From positions 36,825,982-36,889,981 of the forward strand of contig OY804583.1 of NCBI GenBank assembly GCA_963680875.1: a stretch of DNA of 64,000 bases. The letters run 5' to 3'. Origin of the DNA: Bathymodiolus brooksi (lineage: Eukaryota > Mollusca > Bivalvia > Mytilida > Modiolidae). Shown piece after piece: positions 40,301 through 55,300 of this stretch. The first letter of the stretch is position 1, and every line of letters starts with the position of its first letter. The translations under genes and the position numbers were made by a program. The notes below the pieces were generated by a model. That model was not told the origin of the DNA. It ran no database searches and was given only the letters and a program-made list of their open reading frames with translations.

Positions 40301-43300
40301 TGATTGGTTGATTTCTAACTATTCTTCTCCCCATGAAACCGCTTGGCCAAATGAATCAAAACTTGGTAGGAAGAATTCATGCTCAAGACCATGACAATTT
40401 GGTTTGTGTCCCGTCAAATTTTCAGACAATAACCCAGCTGGTTACTGATATTTTGAATATTTCATGTTATAATTTTTACAGATAAACATTGTATTTTTCA
40501 GGCTGGACTTACACCGACAAAGTTTGATGGACAGGTATTAGTTATAGTAATTTATTATCCAATGAAATGGAAGAAAATTTAGAGTTAGAACATTTTTTTT
40601 TTTTTGAAAAGATGATTTTAGATTGCATGTATAAAACAAATCATTACAACATTTTAAAGAAATAAATGTAGTTCTAGATAAAAGTTGAAATTTATTGAAT
40701 TCTTTTTTTTAAGCCATGTTGCCATAAAATTGTTCTCGGCTTTGTGTATTTTGGTCATCAGGTGCTATGTGTAGCACATGTTGTTAGCATTCTTTAATCT
40801 TTTATTCACAGATTGAAACCAAATTTATGCAAAAGATATATATGTGCAAAATCTCAATTGAGTTTCAAAACTCATATTTTTCAACAATATTATCAAGAAA
40901 ATGTTTAAGGCCAAAAAAAAAAAATATGTGTGTTTACAGTCACCCGACCTACCCTAATTTTTGCTAGCGACCCTATGAATTTTTACACAGAATTCGGATA
41001 ACCTTTTTTGTTGTTTAACCAGCAGCAATGTTTTATTTATTCAACTGCTAGCTTTTTGTCGAAATTGAGAGCAAAGAAGGTAGAAAAACTGCATAATTCA
41101 TCATTTTACCGGAAATTTCGAAAAATGAAATACCGAAATCGGATTCCGCAACCGGGAACGACTATTTCCAGTTTGCCGATAATAAAAAAAAAAAAAAAAA
41201 GATCCCGACCGACCGACCCTAGATTTTTTTGACATGTGACAGTAAACACATATTTTTTTTTGGCCTAAGTAAACTTTTTTAGATTTTTTTTAATGTAAAT
41301 GCACTAGCTAAATAATTACTCAACAGATTCAAATCAAACTTTGTACATAAGCTATGTATCAATCAAAAATATCTCAGCCGAGAAACAAAAACAGGACATT
41401 TTACATAATGAATTTTAATCAAATAAGGCAAATTGGCCTGTGTATCTCTGATAAATGTAATGATTTTTATTTTTCTTAAATTATTTTCTATTTTCTATAA
41501 TTACCAGGTTCAAGAATTAAATAATTTGTCTGTGCAATCCCATCAGTATTTATCAGTTTAATTTCAACTTGAAAATCATTTTCAGCTAAGAGCAGACAGT
41601 ATTCAAGACTTATCATGTGACAGTTTGTCGCCAGGACGACGTGCCTCACAGCCTGGTAGGTTTTTTCGTAAAAGGTCAAGGTCGGATGTCGGCAAAAACC
41701 TGAAAATCATTGCAAAGGAACTGAAAAAACAATGTAAAAATTTAGGTAAAGATAACTGTTAACCAAAGCATTATAAATGTGTTGCATGTGCTTTCAATGT
41801 TTTATATATCAATCATCCTTCCACTAAGCCTCCCCTTCTTCTTTTCTGTCAGAACTTTGTCAGTAATATTCCACCAATCCACAACATAAGAACATCATCA
41901 GTTATATTCCATCAATCCACAAAATAAATTAATGTCAGAACTTCATTAGTAATATTCCATTTATCCACAACATAAGTTAATGTCCGAAATTCTTCAATAA
42001 TATTTCACCAATCCACAACATAAATTAATGATAGAACTTTGTCAGTAATATTATTCCAGCTATCAACAAGATAAATTATTGTCCCAAATTCGTCAGTGAT
42101 AGTTTTCTGTCGATCCACACCATATATCAATGTCAGTAGTAATATTCATCTATCCACAGCATAAGAACATCATCAGTAATATTATTCCATCAATCCACAA
42201 CATGAAGTAATGTCAGAACTTTGTCAGTGATATTATTCCACCTATCCGCAATATAAGTTATTGTCTGAAATTTGTCTGATATTTTTCTGTCAATCCACAA
42301 AATAAATTAATGTCAGATTTTGTCAGTAAATTAATATTCTTCCATCTATCCACAACATAAAGTAATGTCAGAACTTTGTCAGTAATATTTTTCCACCAAT
42401 CCATGATATGAAGTTAACTGTCAGAACTTTGTCAGTTATATTCCACTAATCCACAACATGAAATTAGCTGTCAGAACATTGTTGGTAATATTCCACCAAT
42501 CCATAACATAAAGTTAACTCAGCAATATTCCTCCAATCCACAACATGAATTTAAATGTCAGAACTTTTGTCAGTAATATTCCAACAATCCACAACATATA
42601 ATGTAATATCAAGGTTTATATACATGATAAAGTTTACATTTTTTATTATTTCCTCTTTTTTAATAGTGATTGTTAATCTGTCACTCTCTCTATCTATCTG
42701 AACTTTCCTCTCTCAATGAACATTGGTTCGTTTTGATTGTTTAAATATTGAAAATGAATTTAAATTGAAAGTTAATGACTAAATTTAAAACTATGAATTC
42801 ACTCTAATTTGTGAGGTACCGCCAAAAATGATGAAATTAGTAGTTGTATCAAAAGTTCAAGTTTAGAAGTCATCAAAGCATAATCCCATACAACAATCCG
42901 AAAAAATAGATCCTAAAAAAAATGAAGGTTGGGTTTAGCGAAGGATTTTTATCGCCACTTTCAGCAATACTTCCATTAAATAGTAGGTGGTCACTTTATT
43001 TGGCAGAAAAAATAATGGTGTATCACCATCATTGGTACAACTCCCTGACAAAATACATCATATTAAACTGGATTGTGTACACTTCAAAAAGGGAGGGAAT
43101 CAACCTCACAACTTATGCCTTGATAGACACTGATTACATAGGTAGATGTAAATCTAACTATTATATGATCACAGCCACAATGGCCACCTGAACATTTTTA
43201 AATAAATGAATATATTTGTATTTAATTTGTTAAAAATGGAATTCTGGTTTTACATAAATAGTCCTAAAACGTCACTGTTATTATATAATAGTAGAAGTTT

Positions 43301-46300
43301 GTTCTACAATGAAACCTTTGTAAATGAAACTTCTCAGAATAGACAGGTGTTTGGTTTATACAGGTTTAATTAACAGAGATTTCCTAACATTGAGACTTTC
43401 TTTATAGTTGGGTTTATACAGAGTTTCGGTTTAATCTGGGTTCAGTTTATTCAGGGTTCGGTTTAGACATATTTCACATTATCTACATGGGAAATCATTG
43501 CCGTTCACGACTATGGTTTGTCAGAATTTGACCACAGACATTCTGATGTGTACTCAATACAGCCTTATGTAATAAAGTTTTCCCTACATTTAAAGAGGGT
43601 TGATGAATTTCTCTGAGCGTACTCCAGTTTTTTGTCCACCAATAAAATGAATGTAGTGATATATCTGAAATATGGTTGTCAGACAGTGCACTGCTAAAAT
43701 CATGAACCTTTTGATTAAAATAAAAAAAAGATAATGGTTGATCTCCTTATTTAAATATTATTCTCACCTTGCACTGAGAGGAACTGTCATGGCTGTGATT
43801 ATATGGTAGTTTGATCATGCAATCAGTACCTATCACCACTAATGTTGTGAATTCGAATCCCACTCCGGCGAGGTGTACTAGATACAACATTATATGATAA
43901 AGTTTTTCAGTAACTTGCGGCAGGTTTTGGTTTTTCCCCGGTACTTCTGTTTCCTACATCAATGAAATTGACCATCACAATATAACTGAAATATTGTTGA
44001 ATGTGGCACTAAACACCATGACCTCACACACCACCCAATACTGAATCATATCTTAGTTCTAAGAAAAAATATTGCAAAATTTAGCATTCAGTATATGAAT
44101 AAATGAAAAACAAAAAATGTCACACTTGCAGAACAATTCCAAAATCCAATATAAAAATCATAGAAGAGTGGAAAAAAACAATACCCCTAGCACACATACA
44201 GATGACCGCTCACTTTCTTTGTTCAATAAAAAATGGCAGGGTTAAACTAGTTTTATTGACCTAAAGCTCCCCTCTTAGTGAAACACTGCGTTCATAGAAG
44301 TGCTTCCCACATGTGACTTCAATAAAAATTGGCTGGGTTTAACTAGTTTTATTGACCTAAAGCTCCCCTCTAGGTGAAACACTGCGTTCATAGAAGGTGC
44401 TTCCCACATGTGACTTCAATAAAAAGTGGCTGGGTTTAACTAGTTTTATTGACCTAAAGCTCCCCTCTTAGTGAAGCACTGCATTCATAGAAGTGCTTCC
44501 CACATGTGACTTCAATAAAAAGTGGCTGGGTTTAACTAGTTTTATTGACCTAAAGCTCCCCTCTTAGTGAAACACTGCATTCATAGAAGGTGCTTCCCAC
44601 ATGTGACTTCAATAAAAAGTGGCTGGGTTTAACTAGTTTTATTGACCTAAAGTTCCCCTCTTAGTGAAACACTGCATTCATAGAGGTGCTTCCCACATGT
44701 GACTTCAATAAAAAGTGGCTGGGTTTAACTAGTTTTATTGACCTAAAGCTCCCCTCTTAGTGAAACACTGCATTCATAGAAGTGCTTCCCACATGTGACT
44801 TCAATAAAAAGTGGCTGGGTTTAACTAGTTTTATTGACCTAAAGCTCCCCTCTTAGTGAAACACTGCGTTCATAGAAGGTGCTTCCCACATGTGACTTCA
44901 ATAAAAAGTGGCTGGGTTTAACTAGTTTTATTGACCTAAAGCTCCCCTCTTAGTGAAACACTGCGTTCATAGAAGGTGCTTCCCACATGTGACTTCAATA
45001 AAATGTGGCTGGGTTTAACTAGTTTTATTGACCTTAAGCTCCACTCTTAGTGAAACACTGCATTCATAGAAGTGCTTCCCACATGTGACTTCAATAAAAA
45101 GTGGCTGGGTTTAACTAGTTTTATTGACCTAAAGCTCCCCTCTTATTGAAACAATGCATTCATAGAGGTGCTTCCCACATGTGACTTCAATAAAAAGTGG
45201 CTGGGTTTAACTAGTTTTATTGACCTAAAGCTCCCCTCTAGGTGAAACACTGCGTTCATAGAAGGTGCTTCCCACTTGTGACTTCAATAAAAAGTGGCTG
45301 GGTTTAACTAGTTTTATTGACCTAAAGCTCCCCTCTTAGTGAAACACTGCATTCATAGAGGTGCTTCCCCCATGTGACTTCAATAAAAAGTGGCTGGGTT
45401 TAACTAGTTTTATTGACCTAAAGCTCCCCTCTTAGTGAAACACTGTATTCATAGAAGTGCTTCCCACATGTGACTTCAATAAAAAGTGGCTGGGGTTTAA
45501 CTAGTTTTATTGACCTAAAGCTCCCCTCTTAGTGAAACACTGCATTCATAGAAGTGCTTCCCACATGTGACTTCAATAAAAAGTGGCTGGGTTTAACTAG
45601 TTTTATTGACCTAAAGCTCCCCTCTTAGTGAAACACTGCGTTCATAGAAGTGCTTCCCACATGTGACTTCAATAAAAATTGGCTGGGTTTAACTAGTTTT
45701 ATTGACCTAAAGCTCCCCTCTAGGTGAAACACTGCGTTCATAGAGGTGCTTCCCACATGTGACTTCAATAAAAAGTGGCTGGGTTTAACTAGTTTTATTG
45801 ACCTAAAGCTCCCCTCTTAGTGAAGCACTGCATTCATAGAAGTGCTTCCCACATGTGACTTCAATAAAAATTGGCTGGGTTTAACTAGTTTTATTGACCT
45901 AAAGCTCCCCTCTAGGTGAAACACTGCGTTCATAGAGGTGCTTCCCACATGTGACTTCAATAAAAAGTGGCTGGGGTTTAACTAGTTTTATTGACCTAAA
46001 GCTCCCCTCTTAGTGAAACACTGCGTTCATAGAAGTGCTTCCCACATGTGACTTCAATAAAAAGTGGCTGGGTTTAACTAGTTTTATTGACCTAAAGCTC
46101 CCCTCTTAGTGAAACACTGCATTCATAGAGGTGCTTCCCACATGTGACTTCAATAAAAAGTGTCTGGGTTTAACTAGTTTTATTGACCTAAAGCTCCCCT
46201 CTTAGTGAAACACTGCATTCATAGAAGGTGCTTCCCACATGTGACTTCAATAAAAAGTGGCTGGGTTTAACTAGTTTTATTGACCTAAAGCTCCCCTCTT

Positions 46301-49300
46301 AGTGAAACACTGCATTCATAGAAGTGCTTCCCACATGTGACTTCAATAAAAAGTGGCTGGGTTTAACTAGTTTTATTGACCTAAAGCTCCCCTCTTAGTG
46401 AAACACTGCATTCATAGAAGTGCTTCCCACATGTGACTTCAATAAAAAGTGGCTGGGTTTAACTAGTTTTATTGACCTAAAGCTCCCCTCTAGGTGAAAC
46501 ACTGCATTCATAGAAGGTGCTTCCCACATGTGACTTCAATAAAAAGTGGCTGGGTTTAACTAGTTTTATTGACCTAAGGCTCCCCTCTTAGTGAAACACT
46601 GCATTCATAGAAGTGCTTCCCACATGTGACTTCAATAAAAAGTGGCTGGGTTTAACTAGTTTTATTGACCTAAAGCTCCCCTCTTAGTGAAACACTGCAT
46701 TCATAGAGGTGCTTCCCACATGTGACTTCAATAAAAAGTGTCTGGGTTTAACTAGTTTTATTGACCTAAAGCTCCCCTCTTAGTGAAACACTGCATTCAT
46801 AGAAGGTGCTTCCCACATGTGACTTCAATAAAAAGTGGCTGGGTTTAACTAGTTTTATTGACCTAAAGCTCCCCTCTTAGTGAAACACTGCATTCATAGA
46901 AGTGCTTCCCACATGTGACTTCAATAAAAAGTGGCTGGGTTTAACTAGTTTTATTGACCTAAAGCTCCCCTCTTAGTGAAACACTGCATTCATAGAAGTG
47001 CTTCCCACATGTGACTTCAATAAAAAGTGGCTGGGTTTAACTAGTTTTATTGACCTAAAGCTCCCCTCTAGGTGAAACACTGCATTCATAGAAGGTGCTT
47101 CCCACATGTGACTTCAATAAAAAGTGGCTGGGTTTAACTAGTTTTATTGACCTAAGGCTCCCCTCTTAGTGAAACACTGCATTCATAGAAGTGCTTCCCA
47201 CATGTGACTTCAATAAAAAGTGGCTGGGTTTAACTAGTTTTATTGACCTAAAGCTCCCCTCTAGGTGAAACACTGCGTTCATAGAGGTGCTTCCCACATG
47301 TGACTTCAATAAAAAGTGGCTGGGTTTAACTAGTTTTATTGACCTAAAGCTCCCCTCTTAGTGAAGCACTGCATTCATAGAAGTGCTTCCCACATGTGAC
47401 TTCAATAAAAATTGGCTGGGTTTAACTAGTTTTATTGACCTAAAGCTCCCCTCTAGGTGAAACACTGCGTTCATAGAGGTGCTTCCCACATGTGACTTCA
47501 ATAAAAAGTGGCTGGGGTTTAACTAGTTTTATTGACCTAAAGCTCCCCTCTTAGTGAAACACTGCGTTCATAGAAGTGCTTCCCACATGTGACTTCAATA
47601 AAAAGTGGCTGGGTTTAACTAGTTTTATTGACCTAAAGCTCCCCTCTTAGTGAAACACTGCATTCATAGAGGTGCTTCCCACATGTGACTTCAATAAAAA
47701 GTGTCTGGGTTTAACTAGTTTTATTGACCTAAAGCTCCCCTCTTAGTGAAACACTGCATTCATAGAAGGTGCTTCCCACATGTGACTTCAATAAAAAGTG
47801 GCTGGGTTTAACTAGTTTTATTGACCTAAAGCTCCCCTCTTAGTGAAACACTGCATTCATAGAAGTGCTTCCCACATGTGACTTCAATAAAAAGTGGCTG
47901 GGTTTAACTAGTTTTATTGACCTAAAGCTCCCCTCTTAGTGAAACACTGCATTCATAGAAGTGCTTCCCACATGTGACTTCAATAAAAAGTGGCTGGGTT
48001 TAACTAGTTTTATTGACCTAAAGCTCCCCTCTAGGTGAAACACTGCATTCATAGAAGGTGCTTCCCACATGTGACTTCAATAAAAAGTGGCTGGGTTTAA
48101 CTAGTTTTATTGACCTAAGGCTCCCCTCTTAGTGAAACACTGCATTCATAGAAGTGCTTCCCACATGTGACTTCAATAAAAAGTGGCTGGGTTTAACTAG
48201 TTTTATTGACCTAAAGCTCCCCTCTTAGTGAAACACTGCATTCATAGAGGTGCTTCCCACATGTGACTTCAATAAAAAGTGTCTGGGTTTAACTAGTTTT
48301 ATTGACCTAAAGCTCCCCTCTTAGTGAAACACTGCATTCATAGAAGGTGCTTCCCACATGTGACTTCAATAAAAAGTGGCTGGGTTTAACTAGTTTTATT
48401 GACCTAAAGCTCCCCTCTTAGTGAAACACTGCATTCATAGAAGTGCTTCCCACATGTGACTTCAATAAAAAGTGGCTGGGTTTAACTAGTTTTATTGACC
48501 TAAAGCTCCCCTCTTAGTGAAACACTGCATTCATAGAAGTGCTTCCCACATGTGACTTCAATAAAAAGTGGCTGGGTTTAACTAGTTTTATTGACCTAAA
48601 GCTCCCCTCTAGGTGAAACACTGCATTCATAGAAGGTGCTTCCCACATGTGACTTCAATAAAAAGTGGCTGGGTTTAACTAGTTTTATTGACCTAAGGCT
48701 CCCCTCTTAGTGAAACACTGCATTCATAGAAGTGCTTCCCACATGTGACTTCAATAAAAAGTGGCTGGGTTTAACTAGTTTTATTGACCTAAAGCTCCCC
48801 TCTTAGTGAAACACTGCGTTCATAGAAGTGCTTCCCACATGTGACTTCAATAAAAAGTGGCAGCTAAAATGATATTTAAAACTCAACAAATGAATATTAT
48901 AGGGACAAAATAGAATAGAGTACCATAGAGTAATGAAACGTTATCCTATAGTATTTAAATTAGTAAATAAATTTTGAAATCTGATATTTAAACAAATGGA
49001 AATATTTTAGAAAATAAATTTGAAATCTGATATTTAAAAAATGGAAATATTTTATTATCTATTTAAGAAGATTCCTTGACAATTTTAATCATTTTACATC
49101 TCATTTCAAGACTAAAGAATAATATGATGTCATTCTTTATTAGAAAGAAATTTATTAACCTTATCTTGCTGTCAGAAAACTTTAGAATACAAGTTTTGTA
49201 CATGTACTCAAAAACTGACCAATCAGAGCATTGTATCCAGAATATAGAGTGTTCTGATTAGATGATATTGCAGTACTAATATAAAATTCTTACATAGAGT

Positions 49301-52300
49301 GTTCTAATTATGGCTCAAATGACACAAATTAATTTATAGATTTTATTGTTTGCCAGAAAGAAATGTTCATGTATGAATATGTAAATAATAATACAATTCA
49401 ATAAACTAGCTAAACATGCAACATAAGAAAATATTTTGCGGGCTATAAAATATAAAGCCGCAAATGTAGTAAAAATAAAACTGCATTCTTCAGAATTACA
49501 CAAGAATAAAAGGGTGAGGCGGGTGGGAAAACTTTCAAAATCTTATCAAACAATGAGGTATTTAATTACAGGTGAACTCTATTCAGTGACTATATATATG
49601 AATTACCTTAATAGATTTTTGTGTGAAGCGAATTTAGCCAAAATTACTATTTTTTACTTATAAAAATTTACCGATTGGATGATTTTGCAGTACTAATATA
49701 AAATTCTTACACATGACATGCTCAAAAGTTTTATGATCGTAAGGCAATAAAATGATAATCAGGTTTCATAAGAATTTATAAGACAAGAAAATAATTCTGG
49801 TCATAAAAGACAGGAAACTCGTAATTTTATTTGTAACAAAAATTAAACTGACATATAAAGAAACAAAATTTTGATCTAAATCAAGAATCCCCAAAAATAC
49901 CTCCCCCTTTTTTTCCCCCCTTTCTTATCTTAAACCAGATGTATTTAATTTATCCTGAATAAGTTGTTCCACATGAATACACATACACACTATTATAAAT
50001 GTGCTTTGGTTTTCCATACTACACATATATGTATATATATTATGTTTATTTCAGTTTCTATGGTAGCAATCTTTTGCAATGGTTTTCTGTTGCTTTTCCA
50101 CATTTTCATTTTCTATGTTGAAAATTTATTTAATGTCTTACAAAGATTGAATGGACATCATGTTCTTCATATTGAAAGACTAACGGCCATTGTTATGCTG
50201 GTTACTGGTGAAGATTCATGTACTGGTTCCTCGTGAAGATTCCCAGAGCTCCTTAACTTGTCTAGGGTGGTGGATAGGAGGAGCCCTATTGATGGGGGTT
50301 TTCAGGTTATAATACTGAATGCCTGACTGTGGATCTTAGTGCAGTCTGTGCCAAAAACCACTAGCCCCATGCCCCAGTCTAGTAAAAATTGGCATGGGCT
50401 AGTGAAAATTGCATAAAATTTGCTAAATTAAATAGAAAAAATTCTTCTAAAATGTTGTTTGGGCTAGTTTATAAAAATGTTTTTGGCACAGACTATTAGT
50501 GGGTAATGTTTTTTGGCACAGACTATTAGTGGGTAATGTTTTTTGGCACAGACTGTTAGTGGGTAATGTTTTTGGAGAGTGCCACACTTCCTGCACGTAG
50601 ATTTCGTAAAAGAGTAGGCACATTGTAGCGCTACAGAGTACTTAATTTTTCGTCCAAACCCAACTCTCCAATATTTTTGCGGGTTTGCAGATTTTTTGTA
50701 TCCAATAATTTGATATTGTGAGTGCAAAAATCAAATATTTTATTGAAAAAATGATTACGAAATATTTGGGGGAAAAAAAGAAAATCCAACATTTATAAAT
50801 GTAATATGTTTTATTGGTAGTAGGTTTCCCTTCAAATAATAAGATTTTCTCATCATGTGTGACATTCAATGAATTGGTACACACACACACGTGTGAAGAT
50901 TTAATTTTATGATTCTGGCACACACGTTTTTCAGAAGGTAGTGATTTTAATTCTAACAAAGATTATCGTGAAATCGCAAAGCCTCAGTTTCACTTCATAT
51001 ACACATTAATGTCGAGTCATATTACTAGTTGGACTTCAACTTGATTTCAACTATTTTCCTCTGACAAAGATATTCCGAAAGTTGCAGGGCACAGTCAGGA
51101 CAGTTGAAAAAGGGGTGTAGATGGCTTCAGCTATTTTCGTTGATTTTCAGTTATGTTATTTTCTAATCAGAACCATCTCTGTTATATGATATATCAGAGT
51201 TCTCCCCCTTCTTTTGTGGTATGAAAGATTGCAAATATTTGTCATAAGTGTGTCAAGGTTGGAGCCATCAAGACAACATGACAACCTTTTAATTGATTAG
51301 AGCACAGGCGCTCGTGGCACGGACAACCCCCTTTTTTTCTAACTTTCTGTTTACAAATTTATTTTCAATCAAATTTCTTTATTTCTTTATTATTTCATCT
51401 CTTTTTCCTTATTTTAACTTGTTCGTGTCAATATTCATACAATCTTATGTTAACATCAAATTGCATGTGTCGACCCTATATAGATGCTAATAATACACAA
51501 GGCATGCAACTCGGCAGGTTTAAAAATCGTACCCCTGCTCGCTTCGAGTATATTTATTGCACCTTATTTCCATTATGTCATTCAAACTAGGACATGTATC
51601 CATTCCTAAAGACGCATCATTTTGCTCCTGTTTTTGTTTTGCGCATACGATAGCTCAGTTCTCCAGAATTTTAAGATTTTCACACATTTATTGCCAAATT
51701 TTTCGTATAAGGACCCACGGCTGACGGAAGTGACGTTCCACTGCATTAACTTCAACGATAGGGTCAGAAAAGTTCCATATTTAAATGTTTAAATGTTTGG
51801 AACTTTTCTGACCCTATATAGGGTTGACACATGCAATTTGATGTTAACATAAGATTGTATGAATATTGACACGAACAAGTTAAAATAAGGAAAAAGAGAT
51901 GAAATAATAAAGAAATAAAGAAATTTGATTGAAAATAAATTTGTAAACAGAAAGTTAGAAAAAGGGGGGTGGTCCGTGCCACGAGCACCTGTGAATTAGA
52001 GTAGTAGTTTTATTGTTTTCTTAACATTACGCCAAATTTTATTATTGTGTTGGTCGTCCATTTTAGTTTCTATTCTGTTGAACCATCTTAAAGACTTCGA
52101 GAGAGAAAAATCATTTGTATAATAATGAAGTTTATTTAAGTTGTTTAAGGAAGGATTTTTTTTTTCATTGAAATTCAAACCTGTTAATATTTGTGTTGTA
52201 TTCTTTGCAGCACGCCCAAACTTTCTGAGTTTACGGGCCAGCGGTGTAACTGCTAAGCGTATGTTACTTATTCTTCAACTGTTTTGTATGTTTATTTTTA

Positions 52301-55300
52301 GAATTTATTTTTTATTGTTATTTATTTTTATTTTTATTTATTTTCTCTGGAATGTTTAATTTAGTCATTGTTGTTACATGAATCTGCATTTTGCAATTTA
52401 TTTTTAAATGATCACATGATATGTACAAATATGTCATGTGACTTTCAATGTTATTGATTCACAAATACTTGGGATTGTATTACTATAATTTTTTACCTGT
52501 TGTAAGATTTCAAAGAAAATTAGAATGAACACTGACCATATATATATTGGATATTCGTGAGATCTCCCACGTTGAGACGATATAACTGAAAAATGTTTAA
52601 TATGCCGTTAAACACCATATTCTGTTTCCTCATTTTTTTTCCTTTTTGACAAATTTAACTAAAAATCTGAAAACACAGAGCCTTTTCAGTTGAAGCTGTA
52701 ACAGGAATCTCCAAATTATTTGATGGCCCTTAACAAAAATTTTTTTTTTTTAATATGGATAAGAATTTAAGATTGCTGTCCAGACAGGATATAGTTTAAG
52801 TTAATAACCTGAAGTAAACCTTTTTAAAAGTCTTCCCCAAAAATACTGATATTTGGCTGGAATGTATGTTGTATGGTACTCTAAACATTCAGACCCAGTA
52901 TCCAAGATTCAAGATGGTCATCATAGCAAGACCTTTTAAAACAAAGGACCCTGGGAGAATTTGTCTTAGAAGTATTTATTCTTCTATAAAACAAGTGAAC
53001 TGTTGATTTAAAACTTGGATGTAATGCATCTTGTTAGGTCTTCTACACAAATTGTATATTTTTTATTATTTCGTGATGGCATGTCACAGCAGAACATATT
53101 TTAAACATTGGACCTGATGTGAACATATTTTGAAAACTTGCACTTTATTGAAGCAAAACTATTAAAAAATAGACTACAAAGTTTGGTTTTTTTTTGTGTG
53201 TATTAATCAAATGTCAAGATAACCCTTATCACAGAACAAACTTAACCTAGGGAATTGTTAAACCAAATTATCTTTTTTTATTTACAGAAACTATTTAAAA
53301 CCACACCGGTGGTGTAATGGTTAGCGTGCTGACCTCGAGTGCGGTAGATTGTAGGATCGAGCCCGATCGGGTCAAACCAAAGACTATAAAATTGGTATTT
53401 GTTGCTTCTCTGCTAAGCACGCAGCATTAAGGAGAAAGAACAAAGACTGGTTGACTCGAAATCAGGATAATATGTATGAGTGGGTCAGACATATCTAGCC
53501 ACAGACCGTTGTTTCAGTGAGCTAACACTATAAAAATCCAACTAAGCGTGTTGGTCTAGTACAAAGCGGACCTCATCATCATTTCATTGAAAATTAACTT
53601 GTTTTCGCCATGATATAGCTGAAAAATAGCTGAATTGGCATTAAACAAATATCACCCACTCACTCACTTAGAAACTATTAATCTGAATGAACCAAATTTA
53701 CATTATAAATGATTAAATCTTGCAAAAATAATTCATTACCAGGTGAGTGATACATGATCAGGTGGACCCCTGTTTTTTTTTAATTTAAATTAATTTTGAT
53801 TAATCACTTGCTCGTGATCTCACTCTCGGCCTTGGGTTACAGATGTATAAAATTTTACGCATGAAATTGACACTAATTTTTTTATGAACCATACAATTAT
53901 GTTATGAAATTGGTTAGTCTCGTATTGTTATGTCTTGTTGTTCATCAATATTAGTTAGCTTTTAATGTGTTTTTTTCTTCTATTTAGATTTTGTGTATTT
54001 CTAATTAAAACTAATTAAGACAAATTTAATGATAAAGGTTATAGACGTAAGTGAACATGTTTGAAATCTGTTTATTTTTTAAGCGTAAGACAAACTTTTA
54101 GGAGACCGCCTCCGTGGTGTTATGGTTAGTGTGCTTACCTTAAGTGAAGAAGTTTGTGGATTTATTAGTCCCAAGCAATACTGATGACTGAAATCTAGTA
54201 CCTACCCTGCTGATGACCAGCACTGATAACTGAAATCTAGTACCTACCCTGCTGATGAGATAACTGATAACTAAAATCTAGTCCCTAACCTGCATATCAG
54301 TACTGATAACTGAAATCTAGTCTCTAACCTGCAGATGAGATAACTGATAACTGAAATCTAGTACCTACCCTGCTGATGACCAGCTTTGATAACTGAAATC
54401 TAGTCCCTAACCTGCATATCAGTAATGATAACTAAAATCTAGTCCCTAACCTGCATATCAGTACTGATAACTGAAATGTAGTCTCTAACCTGCTGATGAG
54501 CAGTCCTGATAACTATGTATCATCCAATGAAAATTGGGATTTTGAAACTTTGAAGTGTTACTAAGCTACTTTGCATGCTACAAGCAATCTGATTGGCCAA
54601 TAAAGGCCATAACAATATTTATCGTATTATTATATATTCATGACATAAGGTCACTCACATGTGACCCTTAAAGAGGTTTCCTCAAACCTCCCACACCACA
54701 ACATATCAGGGGAGCGTGTGAGGTGTGATTTTAATCATGTTGGTGTTGTGATTGGGTGCGTTTGACTTGAGTGTAAGATATTAAGTTTGATATACCATGA
54801 TCCACTCATCCCAAGCACTATAAATATAGTTCTTGCTGCTTCTAAGTATGCAGCATTAAAGAGTAAGAACAGTAACTGGTTAGCACAATCAGGATAATAT
54901 GTTGAGAATGGAGCAATAACTGGTTAGCAACAATCAGAATAATATGTTGAGAATGGAGCAATAACTGGTTAGCAACAATCAGAATAATATGTTGAGAATG
55001 GAGCAATAACTGGTTAGCAACAATCAGAATAATATGTTGCGAATGGAGCAATAACTGGTTAGCACAATCAAGATAATATGTTGAGAATGGAGCAATAACT
55101 GGTTAGCAACAATCAGGATAATATAGTTCTTGCTGCTTCTAAGTATGCAGCATTAAAGAGTAAGAACAATAACTGGTTAGCAACAATCAGAATAATATGT
55201 TGAGAATGGAGCAATAACTGGTTAGCAACAATCAGGATAATATGTTGAGAATGGAACGTCTTACCTGTCCACTCTTTGTTTTTGTTAGCTAGAATTATTG

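Noticed and set aside
41008..41232. 74-codon frame inside the 'ggccaaaa' TIR element
   Set aside because: It ends in a poly-Lys run from an A tract and has no recognisable domain.
44225..48860. CRISPR-like array
   Set aside because: The repeats are contiguous 96-bp monomers without unique spacers, in a eukaryotic intron. It is a satellite.
53300..53375. tRNA-like sequences with box A and B (also at 54095, 58068, 59789, 10490)
   Set aside because: They are heads of SINE-B/C copies followed by SINE bodies. The cloverleaf is not intact enough to call a tRNA gene.
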